Assembly (NCBI GenBank): GCA_000934455.1 | Contig: KN883516.1 | Coordinates: forward strand, 67,938-96,210 | Length of the DNA stretch: 28,273 nt | Direction of reading: 5' to 3' | DNA from: Apostichopus parvimensis | Lineage: Eukaryota > Echinodermata > Holothuroidea > Aspidochirotida > Stichopodidae | In this document: one piece after another, positions 1 through 11,200 of the stretch | Numbering within the stretch: the first letter of the stretch is position 1 | Layout of the letters: each line of letters begins with the position of its first letter | Program-made: the position numbers and the translations under genes | Notes under the pieces: model-generated | Told to the model about the DNA's origin: nothing | Seen by the model: the letters and a program-made list of their open reading frames with translations, nothing else | Databases searched by the model: none

Positions 1-1788
1 ATTTCACACAAAACAAAGTCCTGTTATTATTTTGAATTTGTTACCTTCTTTTTTAGCTAATAATACTGGTATATTAAGCTTTATTTTACATCACAATATA
101 AGTCAGCAAGTATTAATGTCTGTTTTCATTTTTAACAGTTCTAATATTATATACACCAATTCCTCAATAAACATTGCAACAAAGACACTCTGATTATAAC
201 AATAGGTCTTTGTCAAAACCTACTGTTTTTCCTAGAATAGCCTAAAGAACACAATAGGGCCTTTTCCCACCTATTTGTGTTCCTACAATAGTCTAACATA
301 CAGCTCAGCCCAGAACTGACCATTTTACCTGACAAGAGAAAAAACCTTGTCAAAGATTGTTCTAAATTTGACTGGATTACCATTAAATGTTGGTATAATG
401 CTACATATAGCAATAAAAACGAATCTGTAAAAAAAACACGAAAAAAAGAAGAAGATATTTTCCCTGTAGAGAATGTCTAAATGACACAATAAAAGGAAAT
501 TCCCAAATAGGAGACATTTCAGCGCTTTACCCCCAACCGTACCCATTGTGTTATCAATGGAAGAAAACAAAAGTATTAAAGCTAGTCAATGGATAATGAG
601 AGTGGACCTCTCTATTAAATCCTCATAGCTATTCACATGGGATCCAATTTTGTTTTTCAAGAAAAAAAAAAGGTTTTGATTTTAAAAGTTCAGTTTGAAG
701 AATATTATATGTAAATCATATTTAATTTATCTTTTCCAGTCTCCTTTAACCTCAGTTAACCCTCATGTGAAATAAATAAATAAACTAAAAAATAAATATA
801 TACTGAATGGATTCAAAAGGTGTAAGTGATTCTTAAAATATTATGATTTTCTTGTTTACATTTGGTTGTCAACACTCAAGCATCTCAACATCCAATTCTA
901 CTATGTAACACAGTTGTCATTTTAAATTAAATGAAAAAAAAAAAAATCATATGCTAACAGCAACAAAATCGGGCATTACAAAGAATGGCTCTTGATGAAG
1001 TTACTCTCCCTAACCAACAGTTTAATCTACAAACTTTTGCCTTAAATATGAAAATAACTAGCAAATTATCCTTTCCCCCTTCCCCACCCCCACTCCCAAA
1101 AGAAAGAAAATCTATCACACAGTTTAACTTTTACAACCAGACTAATGTTAAGAAGTTGAATGATTAGTCAAAATTTACCAAATTATTTGATTTTATATTT
1201 ACTGACTTTTCCTCGTGGTATGAGAGATGAAACTATCAACCTTCAGGACATTCTCACCCCAAACACAAATTCACAAGTTTGACAAATTTTTCTTTTCCAT
1301 TTTCCAAATCCTCCTCGAGGGAGTTTACTAAGTTGCTGTTTTGGTTGCTTTTAGTGAAATCTAAGCCTTATATTGAACAGAGTGAGAAAAGAATTGCATA
1401 GTACTTATAGAAGAATCGGAGCCTCTGCAAAACTGCATTCAGTATGTATCAATGTAATAATGTAATATATGTATGAATGTATTAATATATGTATCAATGT
1501 AATACATGTATTAACGTAATATATGTATGAATGTATTAATATATGTATCAATGTAATACATGTATCAATGTAATATATGTATCAATGTAATACATGCATA
1601 CGATTCAAACAAGGTTGTTTTCAAATTCCTAGTCTACCATCATTTTTAAACATGAAAGTGACCATTTCTGCATGTGTTGTGCAGGCCAAAACAGTGGAAA
1701 GAAGTGATATTGATTTTACCACAGCTTAACATGTGTTGGAATTATCATGTTAATAAAAGGAAACCCCTTTTCAGTCTTCTATCTTATA
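1..1788. repeat. Large direct tandem duplication, copy 1
   Basis: The sequence starting at base 1 recurs in the same orientation 1,788 bases downstream. The first ~850 bases match copy 2 with no difference that I could find, including two homopolymer A-runs of equal length. Beyond that point, substitutions and small indels appear, for example CATTTGG versus CAAGTGG near 860 and 2646, and a longer GTTAAATGAA stretch in copy 2. The copy holds several short open frames (60-81 codons) that look like chance. It ends with a minisatellite and about 190 bases (1600-1788) that I do not see after copy 2. No gene is recognised in it. The true left boundary lies at or outside the window edge. Confidence 0.95.
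1441..1600. repeat. AT-rich minisatellite in copy 1
   Basis: This is a tandem array of a 17-20-base unit, roughly ATGTATCAATGTAATAT. Variants carry GAATGTATTAAT or AACGTAATAT. About eight imperfect units are visible. The array has no coding potential and no evenly sized unique spacers, so it is not a CRISPR array. Confidence 0.9.
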
Positions 1789-3240
1789 ATTTCACACAAA
1801 ACAAAGTCCTGTTATTATTTTGAATTTGTTACCTTCTTTTTTAGCTAATAATACTGGTATATTAAGCTTTATTTTACATCACAATATAAGTCAGCAAGTA
1901 TTAATGTCTGTTTTCATTTTTAACAGTTCTAATATTATATACACCAATTCCTCAATAAACATTGCAACAAAGACACTCTGATTATAACAATAGGTCTTTG
2001 TCAAAACCTACTGTTTTTCCTAGAATAGCCTAAAGAACACAATAGGGCCTTTTCCCACCTATTTGTGTTCCTACAATAGTCTAACATACAGCTCAGCCCA
2101 GAACTGACCATTTTACCTGACAAGAGAAAAAACCTTGTCAAAGATTGTTCTAAATTTGACTGGATTACCATTAAATGTTGGTATAATGCTACATATAGCA
2201 ATAAAAACGAATCTGTAAAAAAAACACGAAAAAAAGAAGAAGATATTTTCCCTGTAGAGAATGTCTAAATGACACAATAAAAGGAAATTCCCAAATAGGA
2301 GACATTTCAGCGCTTTACCCCCAACCGTACCCATTGTGTTATCAATGGAAGAAAACAAAAGTATTAAAGCTAGTCAATGGATAATGAGAGTGGACCTCTC
2401 TATTAAATCCTCATAGCTATTCACATGGGATCCAATTTTGTTTTTCAAGAAAAAAAAAAGGTTTTGATTTTAAAAGTTCAGTTTGAAGAATATTATATGT
2501 AAATCATATTTAATTTATCTTTTCCAGTCTCCTTTAACCTCAGTTAACCCTCATGTGAAATAAATAAATAAACTAAAAAATAAATATATACTGAATGGAT
2601 TCAAAAGGTGTAAGTGATTCTTAAAATATTATGATTTCTTGTTTACAAGTGGTTGTCAACACTCAAGCATCTCAACATCCAATTCTACTATGTAACACAG
2701 TTGTCATTTTAAATTAAATGAAAAAAAAAAAATCAAATGCTAACAGCAACAAAATCGGGCATTGCAAAGAATGGCTCTTGATGAAGTTACTCTCCCTAAC
2801 CAACAGTTTAATCTACAAACTTTTGCCTTAAATATGAAAATAACTACCAAATTATCCTCTCCCCCTTCCCCACCCCCACTCCCAAAAGAAAGAAAAATCT
2901 ATCGCAGTTTAACTTTTACAACCAGACTAATGTTAAATGAAGTTAAATGAAGTTGAATGATTAGTCAAAATTTACCAAATGATTTTATTTTATATTTACT
3001 GACTTTTCCTCGTGGTATGAGAGATAAAATATCAACCTTCTGGACATTCTTACCCCAAACACAAATTCACAAGTTTGACAAAAGTTACTTTTCCATTTTC
3101 CAAATCCTCCTCGAGGGAATTTTACGAAGTTGCTGTTTTGGTTGCTTTTAGTGAAATCTAAGCCTTATATTGAACAGATTGAAAAAAGAATTGCATAGTT
3201 CTTATAGAAGAATCAGAGCCTCTGCAAAACTGCATTCAGT
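1789..3240. repeat. Large direct tandem duplication, copy 2
   Basis: This is the second copy of the unit that begins at base 1. It starts with the same ATTTCACACAAAACAAAG word and stays collinear up to the minisatellite at about 3240. After the minisatellite the sequence is unrelated to what follows copy 1, so the repeat boundary lies in or at the minisatellite. Identical small open frames occur in both copies at an offset of 1,788, which fits simple duplication and does not require coding function. Confidence 0.95.
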
Positions 3241-3568
3241 ATGTATCAATGTAATATATGTATGAATGTATTAATATATGTATCAATGTAATACATGTAT
3301 TAACGTAATATATGTATGAATGTATTAATATATGTATCAATGTAATACATGTATCAATGTAATATATGTATCAATGTAATACATATATCAATGTAAGATA
3401 TTTATCAATGTATTAATATATGTATCAATGTAATATATGTATCAATGTATTAATATATGTATCAATGTAATACATGTATCAATGTATTAATATATGTATC
3501 AATGTAATATATGTATCAAAGTAATATATGTATCAATGTAATATATGTATCAATGTAATATATGTATC
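3239..3568. repeat. Expanded AT-rich minisatellite in copy 2
   Basis: This array uses the same ATGTATCAATGTAATAT-type unit as the one at 1441-1600. Its first ~130 bases match that array, and it then roughly doubles in length. The extra units alternate between ...GTAATAT and ...GTATTAAT forms. The expansion marks the right end of the large duplication. Confidence 0.9.
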
Positions 3569-3939
3569 ATTTTCTTTGTATTCTTGCCAGGATATGAATC
3601 ATCTCTGAGTTATCATTTACGTTGTGGTTTCCCTGTTTTCCTCCTTTTCGTTTTAAGGGAGTGGGGCCTAGTACATGAGATTAGACAGGCAAATTTCCAT
3701 AGTTAAGTTTAAATAGCAGAGCAAAGAACTTATTAATCCTGAGGTGAGTGGTTCAATAACCTTCTAACCAATAACTTGTGTTTCTTTTGTTGTTTTTTCT
3801 TCTTTATATCCTATTTCTAATTCTTCCAAGTTTATTATTTTAAGACTCTAAGTCATGATATTACTCAACAATACACCTTCAGAACAAGAGTGACATTAAT
3901 AGGTGAGATGGTTATACTAAGATACAACTACACACAACA
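3569..3939. other. Gene-free spacer
   Basis: This is AT-rich sequence between the expanded minisatellite and the predicted end of the GGA transcript. I see no open frame with recognisable similarity, no RNA gene and no clear repeat. A second TTTATT (AATAAA on the minus strand) near 3831 could be an alternative polyadenylation signal. Confidence 0.5.
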
Positions 3940-5151
3940 TGTAATCAAAAGTAGAATACTTTATTTATAGGGCTTCACAATTTTCACATATTGGTACTAA
4001 AAGCAACGTTACTTCTGCAGATATTTGTGTTAATATGCTCTAAATTAAAAGCAAAATCAAGGGAGTTTTTGGTTTACAAATTCTTCCATTTGTTCCCCCT
4101 TTCATTACCCTTCTTTGAAAGAATCACAGAAAATTAAGCTTCAGATTTCATAATGTTAGCAAGCATTTCATAACTACGTTTGGTTCGGCCAAATTTGAGA
4201 TGGATGCCTTCGACTTTCTCAATTCAAGCTGATCAGAACACAGTCAACACACACACCCTTTTTAAAACCAAAAGTGTTCACATTTTCAATATTTTTGAAA
4301 TTTGTCAGGGTATGACATATATTGCCATTCAATATTTCTACTTTAAGGGAGGCCACCAAGTTGCATCACACTTCTGAGGTTAACAAGCATTTTCAAGACC
4401 CCCTTCCTCCCCCCTCAGATATGTATATTGATCCTATTACCTGAACCAACAGTGACTGGAACACCCAAAATATGAACCTCCCCTCCCCTCCCCCACCCCA
4501 CCCTACACCCACCCTCATCTCTTACAGCCACTCTTCCCTCCATAACCACTTTAATAAACAAACTGGTGTAGTCTCAACCAGTCTCAAGACGTGAACATCA
4601 TATCTCATAATAGACGTAACATTCACATGGACTTTCATTCACAAATAACAAATTAATGGCTCTAATAGAAAGTAAGTAATGAGAGTGCTCTAGCTACAGG
4701 CTCAGTGCAGACACTGCTTTATGATATAGAACAGGCTTTTTTTAAACTTTTTAACACAAAAGTTGTAACCTGGAAGCATCAACTTAACCAAGATATTTTC
4801 TACCTATACATCAATGCAGGATAAGATGCTTTAAGCACACATTAAATATTGCTTAGCAACTTTGTGTTAAAAAAAAAATGGAAAAAAAAGAAGGAAAAAT
4901 AGAAGCCTACTCTTATGTCCACATAAAGGTAAAACAAAAACAAGAAGGCCAAAAATCCTGAAAAAAACAAAAAAAGCATAGATTTTCTTTGTCGTCAAAA
5001 TCCTCTTCTACACTACGAACATTCTGCAGTCACCGACTCACCTCCCCTTTTCAAATAAAAGTAAGACGAGAGTCGAGATATTTTCAAAAGCACTGCCGGG
5101 CCGTACCTAGTACTGGGCTGAGTTGTACGAGCATCTCCCGAGACGACTTTT
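3940..5151 (-). other. Predicted 3' UTR of the GGA gene
   Basis: This stretch runs from the GGA stop codon (5152-5154) to the candidate poly(A) site. There is no open frame of note. It contains two pyrimidine-rich blocks on the plus strand (about 4400-4417 and 4477-4516). The second reads as many short G-runs in the predicted mRNA. The UTR extent is inferred and has no transcript support here. Confidence 0.5.
3960..3965 (-). terminator. Candidate polyadenylation signal of the GGA gene
   Basis: The plus strand reads TTTATT, which is AATAAA on the minus strand. It is the first canonical AATAAA met downstream of the GGA stop codon. Cleavage would then fall near 3930-3950. An ATTAAA variant nearer the stop (about 4551) is an alternative. 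The assignment comes from the motif only. Confidence 0.5.
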
Positions 5152-5241
5152 TCACGATGGGATTGCAGAGATTTCTCCTATATCGACCACGTTCTGCTCT
5201 CCTAATCTGTATTGCAGTTTGAATTTTAAGCGGACCTTTTC
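5152..5241 (-). CDS. GGA: GGA exon 15 (GAE C-terminus and stop)
   Basis: It encodes EKVRLKFKLQYRLGEQ, then NVVDIGEISAIPS and TGA. The motif EK.R..KL....G follows the ANPQK of exon 14 directly, as in the family. The acceptor is TTTTAACAG, preceded by a (CT)n tract (GA repeat at 5253-5266). Confidence 0.93.
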   Translation of the reverse strand, partial: EKVRLKFKLQYRLGEQNVVDIGEISAIPS

Positions 5242-8200
5242 CTGTTAAAAGTGAGAGAGAGAGAGAACGCAGGTTACGAGTGTCTGAAATGATTAAAGAA
5301 TCTTCAAAAAATAAGCAAACCTGAAGTACATTGGTTTACTCCGTGAAAAAGTCACCGATGCGAGAGATTCACATTTCCAACGATTCAGTAGCAACGATCC
5401 TCTGTGCATTAGGACTAAACCAGTGTCTTATTAATTGCAGTACAACCTATACTTATCGATAACCGATTGCCTGACTTTCCCAATCGGCCCATTTGATGGT
5501 AGCCAGTTCTGATTGTTAATACAAATACTGGCATAAATCAATGAAGCACCTACAAAGGCGATGCTGAAAATAGACAGAAAATGGCTCCACGAAAAATGTG
5601 TCCACAAGATAAACTCCACGTACCCACCACCCATTTCCGGTGTCGAGGGAAAGGTTTCATCCCTTCCATGACTTGAGTATACCTTTAACAAATTCGATAT
5701 ACCTTCATTGACTTCATCACCAATTTTAAGGACTTGAGTATGCCTTTCAATGACTTGAGTATCTCTTTTAATTATTAAAGTATGTATCCCTACAATGTTT
5801 TAGTATTTCTTTAATAACTGGAGTATCCCTTAAATGACTTGATCACCCCTTTAATGATGTGAGTATGCCTTTTAAGGCATTGAAGACTCGCCCCAAACCA
5901 TGTGCCACTATCTGAAAAAGTTAACTTTCCATTGCTTGCAAGTGAAGTTTTTTTCGTGTCGCTACAAAACGCAGACAGTAATGAAACGTGATACCTTATT
6001 ATCTTTTACCTAGACCTGAGATGTCCATTGCTGCTATGTACACTGTGTTGTGGGTATTGACCGTAGCTGTATGTATTGACTGTACACTAGTGTCTAATTA
6101 CCAATGGTAGCAAGCTGTGTGTGTATTTTCTGGGATCAATGGTGGTAACACTTCTGTTACACCTCATTTGAAACTAGGTCGGATTACCAGCATGAGACGT
6201 TTCTTTGTGCGCGAGTCTTCAATGCCAAAGACTTGCGTATCTCTTTATTGATTGCAGTATGCATCCCTCCAACATTTAAGTATCTCTTAAATATCTAGAG
6301 TATCCCTTCAATGTTTCAGTATCTCTTGAATATCCAGAGTATCCCTTCAATGTCATACATATACTTTTAATAAGTGTAAAAGATAAAAAATGCCTTTCTG
6401 CTAGACCCATCTTTCATCCCACATGACAAAGAGGTACAAACCTTTTGTGGATTGGCTAAGAGCATGACTTGGGTTATTGCTGCAGCAGGAAGGATTGGAT
6501 TGAAAGCAGGTAGGTTTTCTGCTGATGCAGGCTGCAACTTTACCCTCATTGTCTGTCAAAAAGGAGACAACAAAAAACAGACAAAAAAGTTCATACGTTT
6601 TCATAAATGAGTTCAGCAAAGTTTACGTTCTGCCGATGCTTTGAGGAATAATGCACATGTATGTAAAGGTGAGGAATTGCCTCACCTGTGGAAGGTTATA
6701 ATGTTCTTCATGCTTATGTACAAAACAAGAAAAGGAACAGTGGTTGCTAGGTGATGAACTTACTTTTGGTACAGCTGCTTGGAAAGTTAGATTCTTGACT
6801 GGTAAAGTGTTTGTACTCATGGTGGAGATCACCATGACCTTAATGTCCAGTCTTGGCGAGTCTTTTCCAAAGTGGACCACCGTTTTCACACTGTTCTTTT
6901 CGTAGGCTGTTATAGGCTGTGTTTCACCTGAGCAAAAATTATGAAAGCATTCAAGTCAAAATGTTCCACAGGAAAGGTTTAAACATCTGTGGAGAATTAT
7001 AACCAAAATAGTCAGTGATGTTTTCAGCACTTTTCTTTTGGTTGGCTGTTATAGGCTGTTATGTTACACCTCTCAATATACACAAGTGTAATCAAAGTGG
7101 TAATGTTACAGAGGGAGATTAACACATCTGTCGAGATGCTCAACCAGACCGAGTGATACTTTCAATTGTTGATATTTCTGGCAGCACCTCTGATAAACAG
7201 TGAGTCATCAGACTAAACTGCTCCAAGGGAGGTTAAGACCTCTGCCAGAACTAACAAATGTAAAAGTATTTCCTTAAGAGTAACTGGTTTCCTGTTGATC
7301 ATATTCCAGTTCTCACTGAATATAATCATGTGACTTTACCGACGTCGCTCTCTCTTAACACGTCCTTGAAGTCACTTTCATTCAGTGGAAAAAAAGACAC
7401 AATTAGCTGGAAATTAGCCTTAAAGGTTCATGAAAACAAATTAATTACTTCATTAATAAAAGTGAAGTAGGACAGAGACATGGACCCCTATGCTCTAATA
7501 TTATGGTAGGTTTAGGTTAACCGATACCCATCTTGAAATGCAAAGGACATGCTCAAGGTGTCAACATACAGTAGTTATGTTGTGACAATAATGTTACAAA
7601 CCAACATTACACAGTCCGTTCTGATTGCAACAATAGTTTGACATGAAAACATGTTGACTGCTTTACGAAAGCACTGAATAAAGTTGATAGTTAAATCAAC
7701 CACAATCCCACTCTACTCCACCCCCTCCCCCACCCCCCAGCCCCGCCACTCCTTCTCCACTCTAGGTTAAAATGAAAACCTCTTCACAAGTGGTTCACAA
7801 CTCACCCGGTTTGATGGAGTCTAAAGCGACAAATATATCTTTCAAAGGTAGAACAGTGGGGCTGGTTGGTTTGACGGTCGTCACAGGGGAGGGGGCACCC
7901 TGCTGCAACTCTGGTCCTGCCGGGGGGTTCTGACCGCCGACTGCATTGACCGTTGCTTTGGGGGGGATTTCAGCTGGTGTCTTAGTCACCAGACTCTTTC
8001 CTAAATTAGCCAGGTCAGCGAATGTATCCACTGGTTTGGTTGCTTCCTGTTTGGCTGGTTGTGGAGTTGGTGGTTGATGTGATGACATCCTGAGCAACAA
8101 AATGAAAAATGAACCACTTTCAAATTTGTTTTAGGTTTGCACAAAAAAAGTGTTACTAACATACTTATCTACTACAAAAAGCCTGTCTAGGTATTTAATG

Positions 8201-11200
8201 TAGTTAGAGCTAAAGTGAGAAGTCCTGACATTTTGCATCCTAGCGTAAATCTTCTTCGAAGGAAACAGGCCGCTAGAGGTGAAACAGCTGCAGCCCTATT
8301 TTTTAAATCTCCAGCAGCCCTGCCTTTTCATCATCTCAATTCTACTCTATTCAATGTTTAATGTTCCAAATAACCTGTCTGTCCCATTTATTCCTACAAT
8401 AAGCTGTATCATACCTTCTCATGTTAGTCTGTCTCTGAGGAAGATCCTTCCAGGACAGACATGTCATAGATAAAACACAACCTTTTATCAAGGCCTTCCA
8501 CTTTTGGCGAATTCTCAGAGCAGCGCCTTGTGTGTAATTATAGCTTCACCAATTGATGTTTATAATTCAACCACTGGTAAATGGAACAATTCATCTGGTA
8601 TCAAAAGCACATGGATGATGCATAGCCATATAGCAGTGATTGCATACATAACCTTAGTAATTTCAGTATTTTATTGGTATGAAACTGAATTTAAACTAAG
8701 CACCGCTGTGCAAAAATCTTGGAACCAAAGGTTTTCCCTGTTGTATTAATTCTGGATGGTAATGCTTACCTGGGCACACTACTGACTCCTGCCAAGGTGT
8801 AGCTGTTGACCGGTTGACCCATGGTCACTTGCATAGGTGGCCTCTGTTGACTCATCTGCATACCAGGCTGCTGCTGCTGATGTTGTGGCGGGTGCATGCT
8901 GTACATCACCCCTCCCGTCTGCATGACAGACTGACTGGGGTGGGGCTGACTGGGGTGGGGCTGACTGGGGTGGGGCTGATTAGCTTGGTACGGGTACCCT
9001 CTCTGTCATAACAGAAGTAATAATCAACAATCATAATAATCAGGCAGTTATTTTTTTACGGCGCTTAAGCAACCACAAATGTGGGAGAAGCCCGATAGGA
9101 GTTATAGGTTAATACAACTTACACGTCAGGTGGCTTCCAATTCAACATTTTTAACTCTATTTGGAATCTTTTCAATTTAGAAAGTCATTTCAGATGGGAA
9201 AACCGTAGATTGCTCTTGGATGAAAAACCCACCTTACTATGACCCGGCTGGGTATCGAACCCGGAACCTCCCGATTGCTAAGCCTGATTGCTTCAAATGC
9301 CACCACCTTCATCTACTTGGCCCCAGCACCAGTACCGAAAGAATTTTGCTTGGCATTGCACTCACTGTTCAAGACGGGTAATTACTACAATGGCAAATGA
9401 AGGTGGACAGGAAGGGGGAGGGGAGGGGCATTTAACAATTGGATGACATGATAATGTCAACCTAAAAGTCAAAGGTTTAGGATAAAGCCACACCCAGGGT
9501 AACATATAACTGATATTGCAAAACAAAATACTCCTCAGTTGGGCAAATTGAGCAGTTTCTGTAAACAGAGAACCTTTTTCAATGTTGAAACTGCTATACA
9601 CGACATGTCATCACTATATGATTCCATGTCCAGTCACTCACCATCCCAGTGGCTTGTGTGAATCCGGCATATGCCGTCCCTACGGGTTGGGCAGCCTGCG
9701 AAAATGGAATGTTAGATTGGGCTGCGTTGATGGCTTGGACATTTGCCACGGAGGTTGCTGTTGGAGATGGGCCCAGAAGGTTATCAAGGTCTGAAGGGTT
9801 GGTCCTTTGCAGGACAGAGCTGTTTCCAGCAGAAGAGGTTGACGAATTCAAATCTGTGAATATTCATTGGTGTAAAAGTTAAGATGTCAGTCCTTTTCAA
9901 ATGCTGATGCTGATAAAAATATTGGACATAATTACATTGTTTAGCAGGAGGCATAAAAAAAAAATGATTTGGCTGAATGGTGATTTCGAACTTATGTAAA
10001 ATATCAAACAAAATCAAGTTCAACAGCAAAATGCTTTACAAAAAGGCCAAGTTGCTATACAAGTGAAAACATAGCAGTCTTCTATTTTCAAAGTTTTTTT
10101 TTATGAGTAATAATATATCTTTTGGACAATGAATTTACTGCAGCATGTACAAATTTACCAGTGAGTCAATAAACCACCAACACTTAGTATTTACATAAGT
10201 TAATTAAGACAGTGGTAATGGATATATAAGCATACAAATGATTTGATTACTTACCAAGGAGGGATAAGTCACTTGTAGCAGATGCAGTTGCTTCTTCTTC
10301 TTGAGAAGCCTGAGCAGATGCCAACATTGGCTGATCCGTACCATTGGTAGCAGCAGTGGGTCTCGACTTCACTGGTGACGAACCACCAAAATCTATCAGG
10401 GTCGACTTCTGAGGTGCTGTTTCAACCAATAGAAAAATATTAACTTAATACTTCAAAGCTAAAATCTCTGAATATGAAAACTACAATTTTTATTTCTAAT
10501 CCACTGATCAATTTACACTAGAAATTCACCCAACAGAATAAAATGTACATTTTCCATGCAGGTTCAATGGCATTTATACCTACTTTGGAAGCATGTTTTA
10601 TTGTATTTCAAAGTGGACATTTTGTCTGAGAATTAAGACGGTGGGGATGGAGTGGGGGAGGGGGCAGTGGGGATGGAGAGGGGGAGGGGGGCAGTGGGGT
10701 ACATGTGTAAGTGATACCTTGTTTCTTTCTGCTTAAGTGGTTTGTCTTTAGCAATCCCATGGTATTCAGTTCTTTTCGGTAACTATGCTTATCCTATTAA
10801 ACTACAAAGTAGAAAAAGATAAAGTTTTAGTTTTTTGATTTCTCTTTTTAATTCTGCAGGAGACCTGAGACATTTGAGTCATTTGAGCAAAAGCTAATGT
10901 TGGGACAAATGGAGTACAAGGTCTGAAAACATCTTGCAGCTTTCAAAACTATGAAAGGAATAGTGACACAATTGTAATGCTTGTGCAACTGCCAAAACAT
11001 TCTGAATTCAAGGCTTCCTTAAAAATATCATCTATTTCAAGAATAAATTCTTCCCTCTGTAGATAAAGTTTGTAGAATATTTGCACATCATATAAGAAAA
11101 CAACCAAGCCAGGTTTAACTCATTTGCTATGATGATGCCGCTATACTGTTTCCAGATACATGAACAAAACTTCGAAAATCTTTGACAAAACCAATATAGC

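Noticed and set aside
213..570. Two overlapping minus-strand open frames, repeated identically at 2001-2358, as duplicated genes
   Set aside because: Identity comes from the DNA duplication itself. The frames overlap each other, are AT-driven, and have no recognisable domain, signal or splice context.
1441..3568. Minisatellite arrays as a CRISPR array
   Set aside because: Units are contiguous with variable 17-20-base periods and no unique spacers, and the genome is eukaryotic.
5431..5691. Minus-strand 86-codon open frame as a separate gene or extra GGA exon
   Set aside because: It lies in the last GGA intron. Exons 14 and 15 join perfectly without it, and it has no family similarity.
9240..9325. 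Functional tRNA gene
   Set aside because: The B-box is good, but the cloverleaf cannot be completed, the A-box is degraded, and it is followed by a SINE body and tail.
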